From the NCBI GenBank assembly GCA_944387635.1, contig CALXFT010000008.1:1-53645 (forward strand): a stretch of DNA of 53,645 bases, read 5' to 3'. The notes below the pieces were generated by a model. It worked only from the letters and a program-made list of their open reading frames with translations. It searched no databases and was not told the DNA's origin. This document shows positions 40,956 to 47,574 of the stretch, one piece after another. The position numbers and the translations under genes were made by a program. Each line of letters starts with the position of its first letter. Position 1 is the stretch's first letter. Source of the stretch: an uncultured Oscillospiraceae bacterium (GTDB taxonomy: Bacteria > Bacillota > Clostridia > Oscillospirales > Oscillospiraceae).

Positions 40956-41924
40956 TCAGGCCTTGCCGTCGGAGCCCAGAACGTGAACGATCTTGTGGGC
41001 CACCATGTCCTTGACCGCCTGACGGGCAGGCTTCAGGTACTGACGGGGGTCGAAGTGATCGGGATGCTCGGCGAAGTACTTGCGGATGTTGCCGGTCATG
41101 GCCAGACGGATGTCGGAGTCAATGTTGATCTTGCAAACCGCCAGCTTGGCCGCCTCACGCAGCTGCTCCTCGGGGATGCCGATGGCGTCGGGCATGTTGC
41201 CGCCGTACTGGTTGACCATCTTCACGAACTCCTGAGGCACGGAAGAAGAGCCGTGGAGCACGATGGGGAAACCGGGCAGGCGCTTGATGACCTCATGCAG
41301 CACGTCGAAGCGCAGGGGGGGCGGGACCAGGACGCCGTCGGCGTTCCGGGTGCACTGGGAAGCCTTGAACTTGTAGGCGCCGTGGCTGGTGCCGATGGCG
41401 ATGGCCAGAGAGTCACAGCCGGTGCGGGTGACGAACTCTTCCACTTCCTCGGGACGGGTGTAACTTTCCTTGCCATGCTCCACAGCCACTTCGTCCTCCA
41501 CGCCGGCCAGGGTACCCAGCTCGGCCTCGACCACAACGCCGTGGTCGTGGGCGTACTCGACGACCTTACGGGTCAGAGCGATGTTCTCTTCAAAGGACTT
41601 GGAGGAGGCGTCGATCATGACGGAAGTGAAGCCGCCGTCGATGCAGGACTTGCACAGCTCGAAGCTGTCGCCGTGGTCCAGGTGCAGGGCGATGGGGATC
41701 TGAGGATTCTCAGCCACAGCGGCCTCGACCAGCTTGACCAGGTAAGTATGGTTGGCGTAGGCGCGGGCGCCCTTGGAAACCTGCAAAATAACGGGGCTGT
41801 TCAGCTCACCGGCAGCTTCGGTGATGCCCTGAACGATCTCCATGTTGTTGACGTTGAAAGCGCCGATGGCATAGCCGCCGTCGTAAGCCTTCTTGAACAT
41901 TTCCTTGGTGGTAACAAGAGCCAT
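40956..41924 (-). CDS. fba: Class II fructose-bisphosphate aldolase
   Basis: 322 residues. It splits fructose-1,6-bisphosphate into dihydroxyacetone phosphate and glyceraldehyde-3-phosphate using zinc. Motifs: GAFNVNNMEIVQGI at the N-terminus, zinc-site HLDHGDSFE (around 80-88), EAELGTLAGVEDEV, and VLHGSSSVPQE plus KINIDSDIR at the phosphate site. It sits divergently from the phosphofructokinase gene, the preceding glycolytic step, with the two promoters back to back. Confidence 0.96.
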   Translation of the reverse strand: MALVTTKEMFKKAYDGGYAIGAFNVNNMEIVQGITEAAGELNSPVILQVSKGARAYANHTYLVKLVEAAVAENPQIPIALHLDHGDSFELCKSCIDGGFTSVMIDASSKSFEENIALTRKVVEYAHDHGVVVEAELGTLAGVEDEVAVEHGKESYTRPEEVEEFVTRTGCDSLAIAIGTSHGAYKFKASQCTRNADGVLVPPPLRFDVLHEVIKRLPGFPIVLHGSSSVPQEFVKMVNQYGGNMPDAIGIPEEQLREAAKLAVCKINIDSDIRLAMTGNIRKYFAEHPDHFDPRQYLKPARQAVKDMVAHKIVHVLGSDGKA

Positions 41925-41976
41925 TGGAATCAGTCCTTTCTAAAATCGCGGACTGCGTCCGCTTTTTCTGGTTTTC

Positions 41977-42004
41977 ATTATACCACATTTTTCTGTGATT
42001 TCAA
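41977..42004 (-). promoter_or_regulatory. Promoter of fba
   Basis: Minus strand: TTGAAA (41999-42004), a 16-base spacer and TATAAT (41977-41982) with extended TG. Confidence 0.75.
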
Positions 42005-42013
42005 TAAAAATAT

Positions 42014-42042
42014 TTGCCATTCGTTGTATGTTATGATATACT
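42014..42042 (+). promoter_or_regulatory. Promoter of the phosphofructokinase gene
   Basis: TTGCCA (42014-42019), a 17-base spacer and TATACT (42037-42042). Adjacent and divergent to the fba promoter. Confidence 0.7.
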
Positions 42043-42120
42043 TTACTTGAATGAGTTTGTCTGAAGAAAACCGGCAAACCCTGGTAAATCAATTTCATAC
42101 TCTATTGGAGGTAATGGCAC

Positions 42121-43365
42121 ATGTCTGAAAAGACCCTCGTTGGTTCCCTGATCATCGGCCAGTCCGGTGGTCCTTCTTCTGTTATCAACTGCTCCGCTTA
42201 CGGCGTCATCAAGACCGGCCTGGAGAACCCCAACATCACCAAGGTGTACGGCGCGTTCCACGGCATCAAGGGTGTTCTGAACGATCAGCTCATGATCATG
42301 GATGAGGAAGATCCCGCCGAGCTGGAGAATATGATGCACACCCCCTCCTCCGCCCTGGGCTCCTGCCGCTATAAGATCGCCGATCCCGATGTGGACGACA
42401 CCGACTACAAGCGGATTCTGGAGATCTTCCAGAAGTACAATGTCCGTTACTTCTTCTACAACGGCGGCAACGACTCCATGGACACCTGCAACAAGATCTC
42501 CAAGTACATGAACCGGGTGGGCTACGAGTGCCGGGTCATGGGCGTGCCCAAGACCATCGACAACGACCTGGCCGGCACCGACCACTGCCCCGGCTTCGCC
42601 TCCGCCGCCAAGTACATCGCCACTTCCTTCATGGAAGTCAGCCGCGACAGCCAGGTCTATGACACCGGCATGGTCACCGTGGTGGAGTGCATGGGCCGTC
42701 ACGCCGGCTGGCTGACTGCCGCCGCCGCTCTGGCCGGCGTCAAGGGCGACGGTCCCGACCTGGTGTACCTGCCCGAGGTGGACTTCAACATGGATCAGTT
42801 CATCGCCGATGTGAAGCGGGTCTACGCCGAGAAGCACAACTGCCTGGTGGCCGTTTCCGAGGGCATCCACTACGCCGACGGCACCTTCGTCAGCGAAGCC
42901 AAGACCTCCGGCACCGACGGCTTCGGCCATGCCCAGCTGGGCGGCCTGGCTTCCCGTCTGACCGAGATCATCAAGGCCGAGCTGGGCGTGAAGGTCCGTC
43001 CCATCGAGCTTTCCCTGCTGCAGCGCTGCGCCGCCCACTGTGCTTCCGGCACCGACATTGCCGAGTCCTTCATGTCCGGCAAGGTGGCCGTGGAGTCCGC
43101 CGTGGCCGGCATGACCGACAAGATGGTGGGCTTCAAGTGCACCCGGGACGAGAACGGCTACAAGTGCGAGCCCGAACTGTTCGACCTGAGCCTGGTGGCC
43201 AACACCGAGAAGAAGGTCCCCCTGGAGTGGATCAACGAATCCGGCAACGGCGTCAACCAAGGCTTCATCGACTACTGCCTGCCCCTGATCCAGGGCGAAA
43301 CCGGCATGGTCAAGGAAGACGGCCTGCCCCGGTTCGTGCGTCTCAAGCGCGTCTTCGAAAAGTAA
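42121..43365 (+). CDS. pfp: 6-phosphofructokinase, probably pyrophosphate-dependent
   Basis: 414 residues, longer than the 320 of ATP-PFK. N-terminal nucleotide or PPi loop GQSGGPSSVINCS, the diagnostic segment YNGGNDSMDT where ATP enzymes have GGDGS, and PKTIDNDLAGTDHC where the lysine before TIDND favours PPi as donor. Other active-site parts: ECMGRHAGWLT and SEGIHYADG. It phosphorylates fructose-6-phosphate. The Asn in GGND, where most PPi enzymes have GGDD, is a small deviation. AGGAGG-like GGAGG precedes the ATG. Divergent from fba. Confidence 0.85.
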   Translation: MSEKTLVGSLIIGQSGGPSSVINCSAYGVIKTGLENPNITKVYGAFHGIKGVLNDQLMIMDEEDPAELENMMHTPSSALGSCRYKIADPDVDDTDYKRILEIFQKYNVRYFFYNGGNDSMDTCNKISKYMNRVGYECRVMGVPKTIDNDLAGTDHCPGFASAAKYIATSFMEVSRDSQVYDTGMVTVVECMGRHAGWLTAAAALAGVKGDGPDLVYLPEVDFNMDQFIADVKRVYAEKHNCLVAVSEGIHYADGTFVSEAKTSGTDGFGHAQLGGLASRLTEIIKAELGVKVRPIELSLLQRCAAHCASGTDIAESFMSGKVAVESAVAGMTDKMVGFKCTRDENGYKCEPELFDLSLVANTEKKVPLEWINESGNGVNQGFIDYCLPLIQGETGMVKEDGLPRFVRLKRVFEK

Positions 43366-43382
43366 TCACCGCCCATTCAACG

Positions 43383-43421
43383 GGGCTGTGCTGAACCGTG
43401 GGTTTGGAACAGCCCTTTTTC
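43383..43421 (+). terminator. Terminator after the phosphofructokinase gene
   Basis: Stem GGGCTGT/ACAGCCC (43383-43389, 43409-43415) followed by five T. Confidence 0.75.
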
Positions 43422-43508
43422 ATCCCCTGCCCTTCAAATACTTTTCTTGATGAAATCCCCATGCTGCGTACAGCGCCACCAAAAATGAAAGTCATTAAAA
43501 ATGTTCGC

Positions 43509-43740
43509 GCTTATCGACTTAACACAGCCTGCGGCCCGCAGGGCCGCCTTGGCTCCCGCTCTCAAAGCCGCCCTCCCCTGGACCCCTCCCGGCGCGCCCT
43601 TCGTTTCGTGCCGGTATTGCCTTAAGCGCCAAATCGGTACGGTGCCCATGTGAAGCGCAAGCATCCTGACAGCTGCCCAGACGGAAGTCTGCATAGAAGC
43701 AACGGATATCCGCGTTTTCTGCTGTTTAAAGTCGATAAGC
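43509..43740 (+). repeat. Dispersed intergenic repeat, copy 3 (most compact)
   Basis: 232 bases with clean inverted ends GCTTATCGACTT (43509-43520) and AAGTCGATAAGC (43729-43740). The interior matches copies 1 and 2 from CCTTGGCTCCCGC onward. A small GC-rich hairpin (CTGCGGCCCGCAG) sits near the left end in place of the extra segment of copy 2. The gap 43366-43823 contains only this element and the terminator before it. Confidence 0.85.
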
Positions 43741-43823
43741 ATAAAGATTTTAAAAGAGAATCAGTATAAATTTCCGAAAATCCGTCCATACTGCCTTTAC
43801 GCCATAACGCGAGGAGAACTGCT

Positions 43824-45440
43824 ATGAGATCCCGACCCCTTCTTTTTTACGGCGGCGCCATTGTACCCATGACCGGTCCGGATAAGCGGGTCCAGGCCCT
43901 GGTGGTCCGGGACAGGCAGATCGTCTTCACCGGGTCCCTGTCCCAGGCCCGCGCCCTGGCCGGCCCCGGGGTTCAGACCGTGGATCTGGGAAATAAGGCC
44001 CTGCTGCCCGCCTTTATCGACGCCCACAGCCACCTGACCATGACCGCCCGGTATCGGAAGGCCGCGGATTTGTCCGCGTGTACAGACATCTCCCAAATCA
44101 CCGCCGCCCTGAATGGCTTTTTGCGTGACCATCCGACGGGACCGGAGGGGGCCGTTCTGGGGGTCAATTACGACCACAACTTTCTCAAAGAGGGCCTGCA
44201 CCCGGACCGGGAGGCCCTGGACGCCGTGAGCCGGGAGATCCCCATTTTCCTCTTCCACAGTTCCTCCCACATGGGGGTGGCCAACTCCGCCCTTCTGCGA
44301 GCCATCGGCTTCAGCGAAAGTACCCCGGACCCCCAGGGCGGACGGCTGGGACGCCGGGCCGACGGGTCCCTCAGCGGCTACCTGGAGGAGTCCCCTGCCT
44401 TCCTCCCCGCCCTGGCCGAGGTCTTCCAGCGGCTCCATCTGGATCTGCCTGCCCTCATCGTGGAAGCCCAGGACGTTTACCTGCGCAGCGGAATTACCAC
44501 GGTCCAGGAAGGGGCGTGCAGTCCGGAAAACGCGAAGCTTCTGGCCTCCCTGGGGCAGGCGGGGAAATTGAAGGTAGACGTAGTCTGCTATATGACCGCA
44601 GACGCTCCGGAGGACCCAGAGCAGACCTTCCGGGATCTGGCTCCCCACGTTCACCGGTATCAGGGCCGGGTAAAGCTGGGCGGGTACAAGATCTTTCTGG
44701 ACGGCTCGCCCCAGGGCCGGACCGCCTGGCTGACGCGGCCCTATGCCGGGACGGATCTGCGGGGCTATCCCCAGCACACCGACGAAGATGTCTACCGTCT
44801 CTGCGCCCGAGCCCTGAGCAGCCACCGGCAGCTTCTGGCCCACTGCAACGGCGACGCCGCCTGCGGCCAGTTTCTGCGGCAATACCGCCGTGCCTGGGAG
44901 GACAGCGGCCACCGGACCGCCCTGCGGCCGGTGATGATCCACTGTCAGACGGTCCGCCGGGATCAGCTGGAGCAGATGGCCCGGATCGGCATGATCCCCA
45001 GCTTCTTTGTGGACCACATCTGGTTCTGGGGGGATGTGCACCGGAAAAACCTGGGTCCGGACCGGGCAGGCCAAATCTCCCCCGCCGCCGACGCCCTGAA
45101 CCTGGGACTTCCCATGACCTTCCATCAGGACACTCCAGTAGTCCCTCCGGACATGCTGCGCAGCATCTGGTGCGCCGTGAACCGGACCACCCGCGGCGGA
45201 AGCACCCTGGGACCGGATCAGGCCGTCAGCGTCTACGAGGCGCTGAAAGCCGTGACCCGCAGCGCCGCCTTCTCCTATTTTGAGGAAGACCGGAAGGGCA
45301 CCCTGGAGCCGGGAAAGCTGGCGGACCTGGTGATCCTGGACCGGGACCCCCTGTCCTGTCCGGCCGGGCAGCTGAGGGACATCCGGGTGGAGGCCACATA
45401 CAAAGAGGGCCGCTGCCTGTACCGAAGATCCAAATCCTGA
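43824..45440 (+). CDS. YtcJ-like amidohydrolase
   Basis: 538 residues of the amidohydrolase_3 family (metal-dependent hydrolases with N-terminal and C-terminal beta-sandwich parts around a TIM barrel). Metal motif PAFIDAHSHLTM near residue 65; barrel histidines in LLAHCNGDAACGQF, VMIHCQTVRRDQ; late Asp in MTFHQDTPVVPPD. C-terminal repeat of the sandwich: GTLEPGKLADLVILDRDP. Substrate is unknown; family members act on amides and related bonds of small molecules. Ribosome site GAGGAG precedes the ATG by 7 bases. Not clearly in an operon. Confidence 0.88.
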   Translation: MRSRPLLFYGGAIVPMTGPDKRVQALVVRDRQIVFTGSLSQARALAGPGVQTVDLGNKALLPAFIDAHSHLTMTARYRKAADLSACTDISQITAALNGFLRDHPTGPEGAVLGVNYDHNFLKEGLHPDREALDAVSREIPIFLFHSSSHMGVANSALLRAIGFSESTPDPQGGRLGRRADGSLSGYLEESPAFLPALAEVFQRLHLDLPALIVEAQDVYLRSGITTVQEGACSPENAKLLASLGQAGKLKVDVVCYMTADAPEDPEQTFRDLAPHVHRYQGRVKLGGYKIFLDGSPQGRTAWLTRPYAGTDLRGYPQHTDEDVYRLCARALSSHRQLLAHCNGDAACGQFLRQYRRAWEDSGHRTALRPVMIHCQTVRRDQLEQMARIGMIPSFFVDHIWFWGDVHRKNLGPDRAGQISPAADALNLGLPMTFHQDTPVVPPDMLRSIWCAVNRTTRGGSTLGPDQAVSVYEALKAVTRSAAFSYFEEDRKGTLEPGKLADLVILDRDPLSCPAGQLRDIRVEATYKEGRCLYRRSKS

Positions 45441-45446
45441 CAAAAA

Positions 45447-45505
45447 TACGCCTCACAGCCCTCTTTTCCGGCGATTGCTCCGGAAAGGGCCGTGGGGCGT
45501 ATCGG
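45447..45505 (-). terminator. Long hairpin between the amidohydrolase and epimerase genes
   Basis: Imperfect long stem from ATACGCC...TTTTCCGG to CCGGAAAGGGCC...GGCGTAT; on the minus strand it ends in TTTTTG, fitting termination of the epimerase gene. Convergent genes. Confidence 0.65.
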
Positions 45506-45522
45506 ATTTCCTCTGTCCTATT

Positions 45523-46263
45523 TCACAAGATCTTCCGCGTGTCCATGTCCAGCCAGGCTGGACACCGGTGGTATACGATCCCGTCCCGGCACGCCTGCTC
45601 CCCAGGCCCCAGGCCCAGAGCCTGCCACTGTTCTTCAGCGCAGATCTTGTCCTCCTGCCGGGCCAGGCCGATTCCAATGTCCACGCAGACCAGCCGCTTC
45701 ATGTACATACCGGCGGAGCGGGTAATCAGGCCCCGTTTCACATAGCCGATGGTCACCGTCAAATCGGACCGGACCGCCAGCTCCGCCTGACCCGTGTCGC
45801 CGTCCATGCCGCTGTTGATGTCCACGCTGACCACGAAGGCCCCGGACGCGTTGATCCCGGCAATGGCCTGGCGGTAGTTCTCCCGCAGCGCTCCCCGGAA
45901 GCCCGTCCCCAGAAGGCAGTCCACCACCGTGGAAAAGCCGTCCAGACACCCCGGCCGGTAGGTCGACACGGGGACCCCAAGGGCCTGGGCCTGCCGGGCG
46001 TAGAAGTCGCTGTCCGCCGACCGCCGGGAGCCCACGGCAAACACGGCGCAGTCGATCCCCGCCCGCCGGAGCAGACAGGCCAGGGCATAGCCGTCGCCGC
46101 CGTTGTTGCCGGACCCCGCCGCAATGGCCGCAGGTCCCTGCCACACCGCGGCCCGGAACACTCCTTCGGCGGCCCTCCCCATGAGGACGCGGCTGTCCGT
46201 CCCCGCCGCGATGGTCCTTTCGTCGCTCAGCCGCATATTCTCTACGGAAATACAGTCCAGCAT
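45523..46263 (-). CDS. nnrE: NAD(P)H-hydrate epimerase (YjeF N-terminal domain)
   Basis: 246 residues, the single-domain form without the fused C-terminal dehydratase. The phosphate-loop AGSGNNGGDGYALACLL (about 49-65) and VDCLLGTGFRG (about 113-123) with catalytic Asp are diagnostic. It epimerises damaged NADHX/NADPHX so that the partner dehydratase NnrD can repair them; NnrD must be encoded elsewhere. Start at 46263 (family begins MLDCISVENMRLSDERTI). Its promoter is back to back with the retron promoter. Confidence 0.9.
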   Translation of the reverse strand: MLDCISVENMRLSDERTIAAGTDSRVLMGRAAEGVFRAAVWQGPAAIAAGSGNNGGDGYALACLLRRAGIDCAVFAVGSRRSADSDFYARQAQALGVPVSTYRPGCLDGFSTVVDCLLGTGFRGALRENYRQAIAGINASGAFVVSVDINSGMDGDTGQAELAVRSDLTVTIGYVKRGLITRSAGMYMKRLVCVDIGIGLARQEDKICAEEQWQALGLGPGEQACRDGIVYHRCPAWLDMDTRKIL

Positions 46264-46292
46264 GATAGCCCCTCCCGTCGTTTCTTTCCCTC

Positions 46293-46321
46293 ATTGTATC
46301 CGATCCGGCGGAAAATGTAAA
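46293..46321 (-). promoter_or_regulatory. Promoter of the epimerase gene
   Basis: Minus strand: TTTACA (46316-46321), a 17-base spacer and TACAAT (46293-46298). Confidence 0.65.
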
Positions 46322-46337
46322 CATACAATGTACGCCC

Positions 46338-46366
46338 TTGCTATTTTTCGGGGAACGTGGTATCAT
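46338..46366 (+). promoter_or_regulatory. Promoter of the retron
   Basis: TTGCTA (46338-46343), a 17-base spacer and TATCAT (46361-46366). The predicted start, about 46372, coincides with the beginning of the a1 arm of the retron RNA, as expected for retron transcripts. Confidence 0.75.
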
Positions 46367-46370
46367 CGCC

Positions 46371-46540
46371 TTGGAACAATAGCTTGCGCCAAGCCCTGGC
46401 CCCGGCCGCGAGTCGCCGCCGGAAAGCCCAAACCTGCCGTATTCGCTTCGCTCAGCCGAAGGGCTTGCGGTATTTTCCGCACACTGCGTGTGCTTTGGAA
46501 TACCCCGCGCCCTTCGCCATACAGCATTGTATTGTTCCGA
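46371..46540 (+). ncRNA. Retron msr-msd non-coding RNA
   Basis: The features of a retron RNA are present in order. A 9-base arm a1 GGAACAATA (46373-46381) is perfectly complementary to a2 TATTGTTCC (46530-46538). The base after a1 is G46382 in the context TAGC, the usual 2'-branch site. A GC-rich msr stem CCGGC/GCCGG (46402-46406, 46418-46422) follows, then the msd: a long hairpin at 46457-46516 with outer arms CGAAGGGC/GCCCTTCG, a GCGG/CCGC segment, TCC/GGA, and the tip GCACAC-TGC-GTGTGC. Reverse transcription would begin just inside a2 and give a short hairpin msDNA, estimated below 100 nt. The a2 arm ends 26 bases before the reverse transcriptase ATG. Confidence 0.85.
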
Positions 46541-46564
46541 ACCGGGAAAGGGAGGGAGGCAAAC

Positions 46565-47476
46565 ATGATCGTATATCGGGAGCTTTCCTCCCTGGAACGG
46601 GATCTGGGCATCCCCGCCAAAACCCTGTACGCCCTGAGCAGCCGCCTTTCCGCCCACTACCGCAAGGTCCCCGTGTCCAAAAAAGGGGGCGGAAGCCGAA
46701 TTCTGTCCGTACCGGACCCGGCGCTGAAGGCCGTTCAGCGCCGGATTGCCGATGTTCTTCTGGTCCACATGACCATCTCCCCCTTTGCCAGGGCCTACCG
46801 CCCCGGCGGCTCCACCCTGGTCAACGCCGCGCCCCACGTGGGCAGGCCTCTGGTGGTGAAGCTGGACATCTGCCATTTCTTCGACAGCATCCGCTACAGC
46901 GACGTCAAGGACCGCGCCTTCCCGGCCTCCATCTACGCCGAGCCGATCCGGATTCTGCTGGCCATGCTGTGCTATTACAAAGAATCCCTCCCCCAGGGTG
47001 CGCCCACCTCCCCGGCTGTCAGCAACATTATTCTGCACGATTTTGACTGGCGGGTGGGCCGGTGGTGCCGGGAGCGGCACATCGCCTACACCCGCTACTG
47101 CGACGACCTGACCTTCTCCGGAGACTTTTCGCCGGGGGAGCTGATCCGGTTTGTCCGGACCCAGCTGCGGCAGGAGGGATTTTTGCTCAACGAGCAGAAG
47201 ACAAAGGTTCTGAGGCCCCATCAAAGGCAGATCGTCACCGGTATTGTAGTCAACGAAAAGCCCGCCGTCCCCGCCGAATATCGGCGCAAGCTCCGGCAGG
47301 AGCTGTACTACTGCCGGAAATTCGGCATCCGGAGCCACCTGGAGCGTCTGGGCCTGGACCTTTCGGAACAGGCCTATGGGGCCAGCCTCCTGGGCAGGGT
47401 CAGCTACGCGCTTCAGATCAACCCCGAAGACCGGGACCTCCGGGAGGCCCGAGCCTGGCTCCTCTCCCGGAACTGA
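46565..47476 (+). CDS. Retron-type reverse transcriptase
   Basis: 303 residues. All retron RT blocks are visible: RT1-2 HYRKVPVSKKGGGSRILSVP, the retron-specific NAxxH motif in STLVNAAPHVGRP (87-91), motif A VVKLDICHFFDSI (catalytic Asp101), motif B SLPQGAPTSPAVSNIIL (141-157), motif C YTRYCDDLTFSG (YCDD, Asp180 and Asp181) and the VTG motif RQIVTGIVVN (224-226). Length is typical of stand-alone retron RTs with no fused effector. The ATG at 46565 follows GGGAGGGAGG; the open frame running upstream to 46103 crosses the ncRNA and promoter and is not real. No other gene follows on this strand: the downstream yhaN operon is convergent and separated by a terminator. Confidence 0.95.
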   Translation: MIVYRELSSLERDLGIPAKTLYALSSRLSAHYRKVPVSKKGGGSRILSVPDPALKAVQRRIADVLLVHMTISPFARAYRPGGSTLVNAAPHVGRPLVVKLDICHFFDSIRYSDVKDRAFPASIYAEPIRILLAMLCYYKESLPQGAPTSPAVSNIILHDFDWRVGRWCRERHIAYTRYCDDLTFSGDFSPGELIRFVRTQLRQEGFLLNEQKTKVLRPHQRQIVTGIVVNEKPAVPAEYRRKLRQELYYCRKFGIRSHLERLGLDLSEQAYGASLLGRVSYALQINPEDRDLREARAWLLSRN

Positions 47477-47477
47477 C

Positions 47478-47516
47478 CAAAAAATCACGCCGCCTTCACC
47501 GAAGGCGGCGTATTTT
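47478..47516. terminator. Bidirectional terminator between the retron and yhaN
   Basis: Perfect 11-bp stem ACGCCGCCTTC/GAAGGCGGCGT (47487-47497, 47501-47511), with TATTTT on the plus side and six T on the minus side. It separates two convergent units. Confidence 0.9.
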
Positions 47517-47574
47517 CATCTATGGACGGATTCCGCGGACAGTCCAGCTCCGGGCAGGCCGTCCGGCATTCCAT
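47485..47574 (-). CDS. Possible 29-residue cysteine-containing small protein
   Basis: Immediately after the yhaN stop (TGAATG junction) an ATG opens a 29-codon frame, MECRTACPELDCPRNPSIDE followed by NTPPSVKAA, with three cysteines spaced CX3CX4C. It would be translated by coupling to yhaN. Its last third overlaps the stem of the bidirectional terminator (47487-47511), which argues against strong selection on the C-terminus. It may be chance. Confidence 0.3.
   Translation of the reverse strand: MECRTACPELDCPRNPSIDENTPPSVKAA

Noticed and set aside
46103-46564. N-terminal extension of the reverse transcriptase by about 150 residues
   Set aside because: It would translate through the promoter and the msr-msd RNA; the ATG at 46565 has a strong ribosome site and gives the usual RT length.
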